Source: Plazaster borealis (Eukaryota > Echinodermata > Asteroidea > Forcipulatida > Labidiasteridae). From it: DNA of 64,000 nt. How positions within the stretch are numbered: position 1 is the first letter of the stretch; each line of letters opens with the position of its first letter. The notes under the pieces are model-generated. The model was not told the origin of the DNA and ran no database searches. It saw nothing but the letters and a program-made list of their open reading frames with translations. Shown in pieces: positions 46,919 through 58,074 of this stretch. A program made the position numbers and the translations under genes. The stretch spans positions 10,051,001-10,115,000 of the forward strand of contig CM037463.1 in the NCBI GenBank assembly GCA_021014325.1. Reading direction: 5' to 3'.

Positions 46919-47980
46919 GTTCCTTTCGGTTAACAGCCAAGACTTTGCAAAGACGGATTATACTGGATTGTCGTGAGGCTTTTCATCTCTCTGGGATGCT
47001 GTGTGTTTGACCGGCTGTGGGTCAATGATCGGATGTTATATAAGGGCTTTCCAATAGTCTGATGTGCTTCAGAAACACAACCGTAAAAAACATACGAGCC
47101 ATTAAAATCTGTAAATGTCAATGAGAAAATGTCTGTCTGTAGGTATTCAACCTGAGTTTCATTGACAAAACAAATTATTAATAGCTAGAAAGGAAAAAAG
47201 TAGCTTTTTGACAAAATATAACCCTGCACGGGCAACAGGAAAAGGATGTTTTAATCCCAAAGCATAGCATGCTTTTGTCAATATCTTTGTTCCGATGTTG
47301 CCAGTCAGAAGTCATTCGACCTGCAACTGCTGTATAACCAGCAGTTGATTTCAGGAAACTTTATGCAGCAACTACGCAAGTTCACTTGCGCAAGATATAT
47401 TGTGTTAGTGGTGCACAACTTGGGCAATAAATATTGCACAATTGGACTTGCACAGTTGTGTAAAGTTTTGTGAAATTGGCAGCAGGGATTGTTTTTATTT
47501 CTCACAGCTTTGTGTAGGGAAACGGCAGAGTATGGGGTTGGAGGCCTTTCGGAGGAGAACTCTCATGGGGGCCTGCGGAGCTCCGTTCCCCACCAGGTGG
47601 GGAGGTCAGACTCGGCTACACAGTGTTCTTATCTTGATGGTACTTGTTCATGCAGATGAAAATGAATCATTAAATTTTCATCCGACTTGTCCAGACCAGT
47701 GGAAAGACATTGGGTTAATTAATCTTAGATGCCAATGCACTTTGCTTATCAGGGTGGCAAATTCTACTCCTTGATATTTTGCTCAAACACTGGTAATGGT
47801 GTTCACTGTACAGACAAATTAGTGTTCATTTAATGCATGATGTGAGCATGTCAGATAAAGAAGACTTGCTTGCAGTGTGCATAGTGTAGAAACTGCATGC
47901 ACAGTGCACACAAGTTAAGTCCTACATGTTTAGTGTATACTGTACACATTGAGTACATGTACAGTGTGCTGAGAGAACCA
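46919..47980. other. No gene seen
   Basis: A 110-codon plus-strand open frame (47442-47774) and other frames match no family I know and lack splice or family support. No clear repeats apart from short TGTACA-type strings toward the right end. Confidence 0.4.
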
Positions 47981-48260
47981 AGCCTTGAATTTCATCTTTA
48001 AGAGGGCAAGGAAATTTTCATTTTGCGAAGGGCACTACCAGTGGAAAAATCTGTGGGAAACTGTTGAGGGGGCACCAGGGCTCGGTTTCACAATGCACTT
48101 AAGAGTCATCTTAAGATGAGTTGTCAATATTGCCTTAGTGATTTGTATTGCGACATCACACTTTGCTTAGCAATTAAGATCAATCTTAGCTCTTTGTGAA
48201 ATCGGCCACAGGGCAAACAAGGCTATATGGCCTCTGCGGCCTCCCGTAGTTCCAGGCCTG
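47981..48260 (+). repeat. Dispersed repeat family E, copy 3, interrupted
   Basis: GCCTTGAATTTCATCTTTAA and GAGGGCAAGGAAATTTTCAT to GGGGGCACCAGGG, then after the insertion at 48079-48207 it resumes with GGGCAAACAAGGCTATATGG and GGCCTC. The two halves together equal copies 1 and 2. Confidence 0.75.
48079..48207 (+). mobile_element. Palindromic MITE family J, intact, nested
   Basis: Inverted ends GGCTCGGTTTCACAA and TTGTGAAATCGGCC; internal ATCTTAAGATGAGTTGTCAA and TTGCTTAGCAATTAAG. 129 bp, inserted in a family E repeat. The possible flanking duplication CAGGG is short and not certain. Confidence 0.75.
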
Positions 48261-49106
48261 GAAAACCATGAAAACCTGTAATGCACATAATCATGTCATG
48301 ATAGACATTTGTACATGTACAGGTGTATGTATCTTAAGGGGGACTTCTGTCTTGATCTACATGTACCCATGTAGCAGGCTTGTGGCTGTACATGAAATTA
48401 TGAACTCTAACCCAGTTACTGCACGCACGCACGCGATGGCCGTCACATCACAGAGGGCGCTGTCATTACCAGTCATGTGAATTATCAGGATTTTTTTACG
48501 TTTTCAGGATTTTCTCAAAACCTCATTGAGCCTTTACATTTCCTTTAAAGAAGTAAAGCGGTCACCAAAGGGAGAAAGAAATCGTCCACACTGTGTCCAA
48601 ACCTGTAGTTTTGTATGTCTGATGATGATGTAGAGTCTGTAAACTTCCTGGACTGCAAGGTCTTGGAGGTTTCAGGTCTAGAATGAGAGGGAAACCCAGG
48701 CCAGCAAGCCATTTTTCAGGAACTTTGTTTACATCCTTACAATCTCAGCCCTGCATTATTATACTGTGATGTGACCGCCAGTGCGCACACGTTCAGTAAC
48801 TAGGTTAGACTTCATATTTCCATGTACAGCCACAAACCTGGCACTATGATCATGACGACAATCCCACTTTAATCCATGACTTTTTATGGCGAATGAAACA
48901 ACAAAAATACATAACACATGGGCATCCCAGGCACGTCGTCTAATAAAACCAACCACGTGGTTCAAACTATGTGCGGGTGAACACAAATTATGCACATAAC
49001 AGCATCAACCTTCCATAGAGTGGGCCTTACTCTGTGATGGTACGCATTTAGCATCACACTCAGTGGGAGGGAACCCTGAGTGATACTGACTGTGTCTTAC
49101 ATATGT
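48261..49106. other. No gene seen
   Basis: Contains short TGTACATGTACA-like strings (~48310-48370). Its open frames match no family I know. Confidence 0.4.
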
Positions 49107-49614
49107 CAGCGGTCTCCCTTAACCCTTTAAACTCGACCCTTTTTTGGCAATTTTGCAACATGTGCTCAGGTGTAATATTTATTACATGTATGTAAAATGA
49201 CTGGTTTACTCCACATAAACTGGTTCACATTATACACCAATAAAGCTTACATGTACATGTAGGGCCACATGCAATATCTAATTGTTTTCATCCCACGAGG
49301 TTTAAAAAAAAGAATTGCGGCCATTTTTCAATTTCATATTTTATTTATTGTATCGGTCACCGGTGACCGATTTTACACACATGTAGGCTCAGTTGAAAGG
49401 GTTAACAGTGGTCTGCTGGCCAAGTGCCAGTTAAAACATCTGAGGACCAGTCAAAATTCACTCCAAATGGTCCGGCTGGCTATACAGTTCAGTGTTTAAA
49501 AAGCATCCTATTTAATATAAAGATATGGACAAGTGAAAAAGCTGGCGGACAAGTGAAATGACAAGCTAACTGGTCCTGCTGGCTAGTCACTAAAAAAGTG
49601 AAGAGAAAACCCTG
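49107..49614 (+). repeat. Dispersed repeat family C, copy 3, interrupted
   Basis: CAGCGGTCTCCCTTAA at the left, then a 279-bp insertion, then TTAACAGTGGTCTGCTGGCC and the rest of the family to GGCTAGTCACTAAAAAAGTG. Other copies read CTCCCTTAACAATGGTCC without interruption. Confidence 0.8.
49123..49401. mobile_element. piggyBac-like MITE, 279 bp, TTAA duplication
   Basis: Flanked by TTAA at 49119-49122 and 49402-49405. Ends CCCTTTAAACTCGACCC and, at the right, TGAAAGGG, i.e. CCCTTTCA inverted. CCCT-type ends with TTAA duplication are the signature of piggyBac-superfamily insertions. Contains an 18-bp perfect palindrome (49353-49370). No transposase. Confidence 0.75.
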
Positions 49615-50230
49615 TATACAAATACGGACAAAATGTAACGTATTCATGTATGGTGTATCATATGTAGCTGAACGGTGTACACATGTATGTAAACTGTACA
49701 GTATGTACCACGATCCTCTATGGTAACACTGTGGTCCCTTCCTCCATAATTGTACATTGTAAAATGTCCGTACCTGTAAATCATCCCAATCGTGGTACTA
49801 TGAAGAGTACATGTACAGCGTGTACATTGTACCTACATGTACATGTACAGTACCAATATCCTGGTAATAATAATGTTCATATCATGTATGTAATGCTGCA
49901 TCAGTCCAACTCTGTGATGTAACTGATTTGAAGCTTGCCGTATAAAGATGTAAAGATTGTCATTAAAGAGGCACTCACAAAGCAAACAGAATCTCAGATA
50001 GTGTACATGTACATGTATGATAACATCCTTGGTCATATTAGTTTTTCTTGAGTATCTACATGTGTTCGTGTTCTAAATTATACTTGCTGTTTCCACTTGG
50101 TTAATTTCAAACTGTGGTTTTAATTATAAATCGTTACATTTAATTGTGTTGTAATATAAATCTCTTTAATGTTTTTATGTAGTTTTTAATTTTGTTTTTT
50201 TCATCAACCATTTCAGCTTTTTTTGGTTGC
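49615..50230. repeat. TACATGTA-rich stretch
   Basis: Many overlapping ACATGTAC/GTACATGT strings (49680-49690, 49805-49855, 50000-50020), giving short frames on both strands. No gene was seen. Could be a degenerate microsatellite of a self-complementary unit. Confidence 0.55.
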
Positions 50231-50245
50231 TATAATAACAATAAG

Positions 50246-50382
50246 TTATCACACAAGCGCCAGTGGTATACAGAAAAATATAGCGCTTCTGCATCCCATA
50301 TCCAACGAGGCCGAAGGCCGAGTTGGATATGAGAGGCAAACGCGCTATATTTTTCCATATTCCACGAGCGCGCGTGTGATAA
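50246..50382. mobile_element. Palindromic MITE H
   Basis: Arms TTATCACACAAGCGC... and ...GCGCGCGTGTGATAA are inverted, with inner matches GAAAAATATAGCGC and GCGCTATATTTTTC. The centre GAGGCCGAAGGCCGAG lies between CATATCCAAC and GTTGGATATG. 137 bp, nearly symmetrical, non-coding. Confidence 0.85.
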
Positions 50383-50817
50383 TGTATTTATCTTCAAGCA
50401 AACTTGATGCGCAGTTAGAATACACAATACGCAGGGTGTGATATGGGCCGTGCAATATAAGTTTATATCACACTCCTTGTTGCTATGGATCGACCAATCA
50501 GAATCGAATATTCAGGCCTGCGTGAAGATAATAATAATTTATTAATAATCCTACAAAACCAATATTGTTTTTTGCTCGTCAAATTGCTGTGTAACCATCT
50601 AGCATTACTGTTACACATCATAGCTTATTGTGATAACAGACAGATGGAGTGTCTTTGAAAAATCTATTAGTAGATCAAATAGTTTGCTTAATCAATTAAA
50701 TCTCGGCAATTAAATCCCCATCACCATGATCACTGTGCATTCAAGCATCTAGGATGCCTTTAACAATTATCTCAGCAACAGCCGCAGCTCGCAGAAGCCA
50801 ATCTGGATATGGCCTTA

Positions 50818-51022
50818 GCACCTGTACACAGAGAGCATTGAGAGAGTTGCGACATGGAGGGACGAGGTTTCTTTGGTCACGTGTTGCTGGATGCCGTTTT
50901 GGGTCCAAATGCAGCACAACCAAATGTGCAGTCTAGTATATGGCACTCTGTCTGCGCAATGCGTTTTGGGGACCGAAAATGGCTTTTGATCGCAAGTTGC
51001 CGCAACTCTCTCAATACACAGC
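50818..51022 (+). mobile_element. Element I, copy 1 (inverted ends)
   Basis: GCATTGAGAGAGTTGCGACA at the left and GTTGCCGCAACTCTCTCAAT at the right are inverted. Internal TTCTTTGGTCACGTG and AAATGCAGCACAACCAAATG recur, reversed, at 52524-52712. Open frames on both strands derive from the repeat. Confidence 0.7.
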
Positions 51023-51071
51023 TCTGCACCTGCATGTATGAACAATGTACAATGTGTACATGCATGCTTGA

Positions 51072-51294
51072 CAGCGTTCTCCCTTAGCAGTGGTCCGCTG
51101 GCCAGATGCTAGTCAAAACATCTAAGGACCACTCAAAATTCACCCCAAGTGGTCCGGCTGGCTAGAGTTCAGTGTTGAAAAGCATCCCTATTCAATATTA
51201 AGTATGGATCGTGGACTATAGCTATCGGACTAGTGAAACAGCAAGCTAACTGGCTCTGCTGGCTAGTCACTGACAAAGTTAAGGGGAAACCCTG
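51072..51294 (+). repeat. Dispersed repeat family C, copy 4
   Basis: CAGCGTTCTCCCTTAGCAGT, GGTCCGCTGGCCAGATG and GGCTAGTCACTGACAAAGTT with AAGGGGAAACCCTG. Full-length; the TTAA site reads TTAG here. Confidence 0.8.
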
Positions 51295-51418
51295 CATGCA
51301 GTTAATGCATCATGAACTATCCCATTCCAACCAACATTCCATAAGGCACACACAAGTTGCAAGGCGTGTGTACTTGCTAAAGGGAAACCTGCTGTAAGAT
51401 GTTTAACTACTGACATAC

Positions 51419-51794
51419 TTAAAAGCACTGGAAACGTTTGGTAATTGTCAAAGACCAGTATTCTCACTTGGTGTATCCCAACATAACAAACCTGTGAAAA
51501 TTTGGGCTCAATTGGTCATCGAAGTTGCAAGAAAATAATGAAAGAAAAAACATCATTGTTGCACAAATTTGTGTGCTGTCAGATGCCTGAAAAAGGCCTC
51601 AGGCCTGAAGTCTTTTTCAGATTCAAATATTTTAGTGAGAAATTACCTGTTTCTCCAAAACTACGTTACTTCAGAGGGAGTCGTTTCTCACAATTTTTTA
51701 TACTATCAACAGCTCTCCGTTGCTCGTTACCACGTTTTTATGCTATTTAATATAGAAATTTTGAGTAATTACCAAACGTGTCCAGTGCCTTTAA
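51419..51794 (+). mobile_element. Family B element, full copy
   Basis: TTAAAAGCACTGGAAACGTT and, reversed, TTAAAGGCACTGGACACGTT are inverted ends (nearly 20 bp). The internal order matches 45786-46167, with GTAATTGTCAAAGACCAGTA and CACTTGGTGTATCCC. Confidence 0.85.
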
Positions 51795-51879
51795 GCAAAA
51801 TAATTAATTAGAGTCAAAAGATGCACTAAGAGACTTAACATTTCAGCTACAGTGTAATTTCATTGAAAGCAGCTAACAA

Positions 51880-52200
51880 TTTTGCGCTGGACCACAGGCC
51901 CGAAGCCAGCGATTTTAGTATCAGGCCAGTAAACTGGACAAGTCCGGCAGTCTTGTGTTTTTGTTCAAATGTTGACTATTATCAGTCTGATAAATATCTT
52001 TCAATTCTGTTGAGTGGTGAAGATTACTTACCCACAATAATATGAGATAAATCTTCTCAAGATTAGTGCTTGTTCACATTAAAACACTTCCAATGTTCCG
52101 GTACTTGTTTCTCTCATTTCAATTCTGGTCATGTAAAAGTAATTCTGGTGCAGTCAACATTTTGAGCTTCATAATTTTCCACCCAAATTTGTGCCCTATA
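51880..52200 (+). repeat. Dispersed repeat family D, copy 2
   Basis: GCGCTGGACCACAGGCCCGA, AGCCAGCGATTTTAGTATCA, GGCCAGTAAACTGGAC and the end AATTTGTGCCCTATA, in family order. Confidence 0.7.
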
Positions 52201-52523
52201 AAGGTTAGATACCATTTATTCGCTTTCATAAGGACTCCGTCTATTAGAAAATCAGAAAACTGAAGTTGACATTACAGCCCCTTTAGGCATGACATTTGGC
52301 CCTTGAAAAAAGTAGGAAATTTGGATTGAGTACAAGGGCCGACCTAGATGTGCACACATAACATGTAGGCTTGTTGTATAGACTTTTCAGGCTTTTAAAG
52401 AACAACTTTGCTGATTTTTCCGAGGAATTTTTTTTTTTGGAAATCAGATTAAAGTAGGAAGATTATCAATTCTGCCCCTTTTGAAACTATTTTTAAGATA
52501 TCAAGTTGTTTTAAGTTGGTTTA

Positions 52524-52712
52524 TGAATGGGCAGAGGCAGAGTTGAGACACCTTGCAATTAGAAGAAATTTTCTGTCCAGAACATGTGTGCATACATGTA
52601 GGGTGCCAGACCAGACTGCACATTGGGTTGTGCTGCATTTTTACCGAAAATGGCATCCAGTAACCATGTGACCAAAGAAAACTGGTCCCTCCATGTCTCA
52701 ACTCTCTCATAC
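52524..52712 (-). mobile_element. Element I, copy 2, reversed
   Basis: On the minus strand: GAGAGAGTTGAGACATGGAG, TTCTTTGGTCACATGG, then AAATGCAGCACAACCCAATG, matching copy 1. It lies in opposite orientation about 1.5 kb away. Confidence 0.7.
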
Positions 52713-52939
52713 GTCTGAAACCATGCTCCAAATTGTACATGTAGGAGGTACATTGAAATGATGACATTTACACCCTTTGATCACCCCTGGAGTTATAGAT
52801 TTCAATGAGCTTTTGGAAACAGTATCCTCAGCACTAGAGAAGCAGATAAAAGAGCAGGATTTATTTACAAGTAACAGCTACATTTTTCACGAGGTAGACA
52901 TAAAAAAAGTCTGAATTCGGATAAAAGTCTGACATTTCT

Positions 52940-53065
52940 CATCCCAGACAAATTGAGATAAATGTTTTCTTTCAGGTTTTTTCCTGCTTTGATTCTGGTC
53001 TTGTAAAACAAATTCTGGTCCAGTACACATTATGAGCTATAAGCCCTGTGGATCGCTACAAGCCC
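52940..53065 (+). repeat. Dispersed repeat family D, 3' fragment
   Basis: GATTCTGGTCTTGTAAAACA, ATTCTGGTCCAGTACACAT and GAGCTATAAGCCCTGTGG match the latter part of family D only. Confidence 0.6.
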
Positions 53066-53146
53066 TGTTCTGACATGGTATTTTGGCTGGTAACCTTTTT
53101 CTTGTAAGCATAATCTTGTTGTGCTTAACTACTTGTTATGCTTTAA

Positions 53147-53908
53147 CCCTTTCATTCCCATATACTTTGTACACAGTTACCCCCCATATCCTGTATACTT
53201 TTTTAAAGAACACACAATTTGGGTTGTGTTTACCTTAAAATTCATGAAAAAAATAATCTTAATTATTTTTGAACACTATTCAAACACTTTATTACCCTGA
53301 TGATTGTCAACATTTTCATGACCTTTTGTTGACCACTCGGTGACCTTAATTGAATTAATTAGTAAAATGTAAAACATTGGTGCGACTGCATCGTTGGCCA
53401 AAAAGTGTAAATGCGAAACTACACCATTGCATATGACTAACCATTTCAATTGACAAAAGTTCCCCCAAATGATTACAAATATCGATGGATTTCGATGATT
53501 TATACATTTCAGTTATAAATATACACACCTGAATACTCTGTTATATCTTTAGGAGATCAAAAAGGCTCAGAAAAGAACAGCACAGATGAAGTAATGCCTA
53601 ATGTTTTCAAGGAAAAACTCGGAGAGTAGAGGAAAAGCTCAACTTGACTGTCGCACAGCTTGGCATACGTCGCGCTAAATAAACCTGGAAAAGTCCTCTA
53701 TTCTCGACAGCAAACATTCTCAAAGCACATCAAAAGAGGGCGGCATTTATCACCTGTGCTGTGCTGTTTTTTTTACTCCTATAGCGTTTATGGTACGACC
53801 GTGACAATATGCAAATGTAAAGCGACCCCGCCACCCGGGATATCCCGGGAGCGGGATCTGGTGCGCGTTTACGGAACCCGGGATATCCCGGGAGCGGGAC
53901 TGAAAGGG
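53147..53908. mobile_element. piggyBac-like MITE, 762 bp, TTAA duplication
   Basis: Flanked by TTAA at 53143-53146 and 53909-53912. Left end CCCTTTCATTCCC; right end GGGACTGAAAGGG, inverted with one mismatch over 13 bp. No transposase frame. Contains two CCCGGGATATCCCGGG palindromes near the right end. Confidence 0.85.
53834..53892. repeat. Two 16-bp perfect palindromes 43 bp apart
   Basis: CCCGGGATATCCCGGG at 53834-53849 and 53877-53892, each followed by AGCGGGA. GC-rich in AT-rich surroundings, at the right end of the piggyBac-like MITE. Confidence 0.95.
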
Positions 53909-53945
53909 TTAAAAGCAGTTAGAACTGTTAAATTGGTCCCAGGTT

Positions 53946-54505
53946 AACCTCGTCCCCACGGTTTACTTTATTTCCAACCATGTTAACAATAGTAAACCCT
54001 GGGAGGGAAACTCCTTACTTGGACCCTGATTGGACAACGACTGGTGTACAAAAGTTTTACGTAAACATGTTAAGTTGTGCTCATTCAGTATTCACCATGT
54101 TCACAGCCAGACTATTCTAATTTGCATACGTATCCAAACATTTTGGATATGCAAATGATCCAATACCAGGGTGAGAGAGCGGTCAACCTCGTACTGCTCG
54201 ACACACCTTGGGGACAAGGTTTGGCCCAGGTGTAAAACTAAAATCCTTGAGAAATGTTAAACGTCTGGCAGCATGCAAGGAAAGGGGACCACGGGAAAGC
54301 AGTGACTAAAGTGGGCGGTTGTTATGAATAAATTCACTGGCTGGAACAGCTTCATGACTGCTACACCATTGCCAAGAAACACATTACACTGAAACACATA
54401 TGTATCACTAAGGTCGCTGGTAATTAGCAATGAGTATGGAGAAATGGAGCGAAGCAAAGTAATGACCAAAAAAATGAAGTTAACATACAGTAGGGAGTTC
54501 AATAG
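53946..54505. other. No gene seen
   Basis: A 96-codon minus-strand frame with hydrophobic stretches (54257-54547) lies partly here. It does not resemble the missing CerS1 N-terminus and has no other support. Confidence 0.4.
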
Positions 54506-55231
54506 ATAGACTGTGCTAGTCTCGCGCATATCGGAACGAGAAAACACATCAAACGAAGAACATTTTTTTCTCTGAAATCAAATCTTTGTTTTAAATTATA
54601 TTCAATGATAAAATCTGAACAACAAAAATACTTGAATACATGTTTATAAAATCATTTTTAGTTTTTAAAACAAATACACAATTAGGCCTAATGTGTTAAC
54701 TATTATTGAAGCAAAATTAAAACTATGGGACAAGGATGCTTATTTGATATTAACTTTTCAGAAACCACTTACGTGGATTCGCGATGGTCACACGGGCGTA
54801 AAATTAACGCTTGACGCAGTTTATAGAGGACGCTGAAGCCTCAACAACCATAGACTGCTATGAAAAGGCTTAGCGTTTTAATTACAGCATCTGGCGATTA
54901 TCATCGCGCATCCAAAACAAGCGTTTACATAAGTTTTGTGATCGGAGGTGAGCACAAAACTCTTAATTATTTGCAGCAACCGGAAGCTGAGGTCAAGTTG
55001 AATTCTCGGGTTTTCTTCGTTATTTTGTTGAATTGATTTTATTTTCCTATTTTTTTTTCACTAAGTATTACATTCCCAACATTACAACACATATATTTTG
55101 TTCATGGTCATAAACCACACTAAACTAAAATAATTGACAAAACAAAATCTTGCCCACGTAAATCTCCATATGGTAGGGACCACAATGGTCCTGGACTTAG
55201 CTCAAACATGCGCGAGACTTGCACGGTCTAT
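54506..55231. mobile_element. Non-autonomous DNA element G, copy 2
   Basis: Ends ATAGACTGTGCTAGTCTCGC and GCGAGACTTGCACGGTCTAT are inverted. Internal sequence follows copy 1 (38521-39106) on both sides, but ~54770-54990 holds different DNA, so the copies differ in their middles. Confidence 0.8.
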
Positions 55232-55574
55232 TATAGGAAATTGGAATCTTACAATATTTAAACCAAATTAAAAATTATAAATAGAATTTTGAGACAAATG
55301 AAACATGAGATAAACCCCTAACTTAAATTAAGGTACAAATTAAATTTGAAAGAACCAACCTTTGACCTCAGTTCTCTCTTATTTTTATTCAACTTAATTT
55401 CCAAATTTTGTCACACATCATGTACGTATGTACTGTAAATATAAAGTATAATTTTCATAATATTTGTGCTTTACCCATACACCGATGTGTGTTAAGCACT
55501 GTATACTAAGTACATGTACTTTCCCAGAGTCCTGTGAAAAAATAAATATTCCATAGGCATATAGGTGTGATTTG

Positions 55575-55640
55575 ACCAAACACCCTTTGCCATTCTAGAC
55601 TCAGGTGTCTTACCACTAGACCATCGAGTTTGCCAGCGGG
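55575..55640 (-). repeat. tRNA-like A-box region
   Basis: On the minus strand: GATGGTCTAGTGGTAAGACA, then CCTGAGTCTAGAATGG, like the 5' half of a tRNA. The B box is degenerate. Likely a SINE relic. Confidence 0.3.
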
Positions 55641-56279
55641 TACCGCAATGATTTTAATACATGCATCGGGATAAATATTATTGTGTGTTAAGCACTGTAT
55701 ACGTACATGTACTTTGTAGAACCTCCCCGAGTCCTGCGAAAAAAACCAACAACAACGAAACGGCATATAATTACTTGCATGGATTTGAACCCACGACCAT
55801 TGCCACCCACGGCCTTTTCCAAGGTTCTTGGTTCAAACCCCACCTGCATACATGTAATACACATGTATGCCTATGGATGTTTTTCATAGGACTCAGGAAA
55901 GTACTGCGCTTACAGTGCTTAACACACATCGGTGTATGGATAAAACACAATTAGTATTCTTTATCCCTGATGCAAATTTGATCACATCTAATCTATTCCA
56001 ATTTTCATTCTGTACCACAGCTAAATGTTTTTTGACCTTTATTATTATTATTTCTTTTAATAACCATTCTTCCAAAGACCTCTAAATCATTTTTTATAGG
56101 GGCTTGTAGTACATAGTACATAAATAGGCTCAACAATAGCAAAAATCACGCGTACCAGCAAATAATTTGTATATTCGCGATCAAAGCTGTTAAATTTGAT
56201 GAACAAAGTCATACGATGGTCTGGGAATCTTTGAGATGGTCTGACCAAGCTGAACAACCAATAATGACCAATAATGACA

Positions 56280-56800
56280 TGGGTACTCTACATGTACAAT
56301 AAATACAGTACATGTCTTGTACATGTTTATCATCACATGTGTACACTGGACATAATATCCAAGAGTAGAAAATACAGTGAATATTGTACATTATGTACAC
56401 ATACTACACATGTGTTCGTATAATTTACTATGTGGTTTGGGCCATTGCATCATTGTATGCTGTACATCGTACATGTACAATGTATTGTATTGTAACTTGG
56501 GGAATGATTTCATAAAGAAATTTTGCATATATTACTAAACATCTTTTGTGCACACTGAATGCTAATATTGAGAACATACATGTGTAGTAAATGATGATTT
56601 TTGAGCCAGACTACATGCAACCGATTCATTTTGTGGAGGATTTTGCTATAGATGCTTTACAAGAGAAAAAGGTTCACTGCATTTACAGTGTACATACATG
56701 TACATGTACACACACAAACACACACAAACACACACAATCCTGTATGGTTAATCCAATGTAAGTAACATCTTCAAGATCCAATCAGTCGCACCGATTAAAG
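56280..56800. repeat. TACATGTA-rich stretch with CA repeats
   Basis: Many ACATGT/TGTACA strings and an (ACACACAA)n run near 56707-56737. No gene was seen. Confidence 0.55.
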
Positions 56801-56801
56801 A

Positions 56802-57080
56802 AAAACATCATCCTACATGTACTCTACTGAATAGTGTAGGTACATTGAAGATAAACAGCTAAAGGGTTCATAATTGTTATAAGATCATCTTTCTCCCTTC
56901 TCTTGGATGCAAGCCAAATACATGTACAGGTACTGTATGTACTGTAAAACATCATCCCACTCCACTGAATAGTGTAGATCACATTGAAGATAAACAGCTA
57001 AAGGGTTCATAATTTTTATACGAACATCTTTCTCCCTTCTCTTTGATGCAAGCCAAATACATGCACATGTAGGTACTGTA
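56802..57080. repeat. ~144-bp tandem duplication
   Basis: AAAACATCATCC ... CTGAATAGTGTAG ... TAAACAGCTAAAGGGTTCAT ... TTTCTCCCTTCTCTT ... GATGCAAGCCAAATACATG occurs at 56802 and again at 56946, with a few substitutions and small indels. Confidence 0.9.
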
Positions 57081-57129
57081 ATGTACTGCACATGTACACC
57101 AATTCATACAGTGTACATACATGTACGTG

Positions 57130-58070
57130 TATGTATTGAACTGAATGTTCACGTTCTCAGTTCGCAGTATATTTAAAATATTACAGCTTACAATTTCAGC
57201 CTGATAACTTGCTATTGTTCAACTGCCAAAGTTCAACTGAGATTGATCAAAATATACATTTCTTATCACCTTTTCTTTGGTCATGGCTATTACACCACAA
57301 TGGACTGGATGTTTATATAATCTCAGAGAGCTGCAATCCCCAGAATATAATCTGATCACAGGGAGGCGCTATCTGAAGCAAGCTGGTGGATTTAGTAACC
57401 ACAGGGCACAAATTTTTCTTCAGCTTTGTGTGGGTAGGCACAGGTCGAAGCTCCGCAAAATTGACACGGGGAAAAGATGATGAAGGGAAACAACACAATC
57501 ACCTTTAGAAGGAACGTGGGTAGCAATCATATAACTATTCAACCAACTTTGCAAAGGCTAAAGGGGGCCTGTTACATTTGGTTGTGGCATTTTGCACTTA
57601 CATTGTAGAGCCCTCCAACATACATTGTTTTTAAACCGAGTAACCAACATTTTCAAAGTATTTCAAAAGTTGCATACATGTGGGTGTTTTTTCAAATGTT
57701 TATATTTTTACAGTTAGAATCAACAAAGGGAAAATATTGATTGCAGACAGTAACTGTATAAAAATCCTGATAAATGGAGCACTTAAAAGTTTTACGCTGG
57801 GGGGGGGGGGGGGTTTGTGTGTTGATACCGAGACCAGCACAGAAAAATGTTAATAAGTACTACTTTGGAGGTAGGAGAGTCTCAGAAGTAGTACTTGAAG
57901 TCTCTGTAAGACCTACATGTACACTGTAAGGAAGAACAAATCTGTTGATCCCTTACTAAGAGTACTTCCATGTACAATTAGTATTATTGGAGATCTTACT
58001 GTACAAATTATGTATGTTAGTTTATGACTGTGTAGTGTGTCTGTAAGCAAGGAAGCCTTACATGTATGTA
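57130..58070. other. No gene seen
   Basis: Contains a 15-base G run at ~57800 and short TACATGTA strings. No coding support. Confidence 0.4.
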
Positions 58071-58074
58071 CATG

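Larger units (their letters stand above)
53066..53945 (+). mobile_element. MITE-A copy split by a piggyBac-like insertion
   Basis: TGACATGGTATTTTGGCTGG to TACTTGTTATGCTTTAA is the right half of MITE-A. After 53912 the sequence resumes as AAGCAGTTAGAACTG and AAATTGGTCCCAGG, the expected end. The left half is missing. Confidence 0.7.

Noticed and set aside
47442..47774. 110-codon plus-strand open frame
   Set aside because: No recognisable domain, no splice-supported neighbours, and composition like the surrounding non-coding DNA.
54257..54547. Hydrophobic minus-strand frame as the missing ceramide synthase N-terminus
   Set aside because: It has membrane-like stretches, but its residues do not resemble the CerS1 N-terminus and no donor in the right phase follows a matching RPLAKRC-like region.
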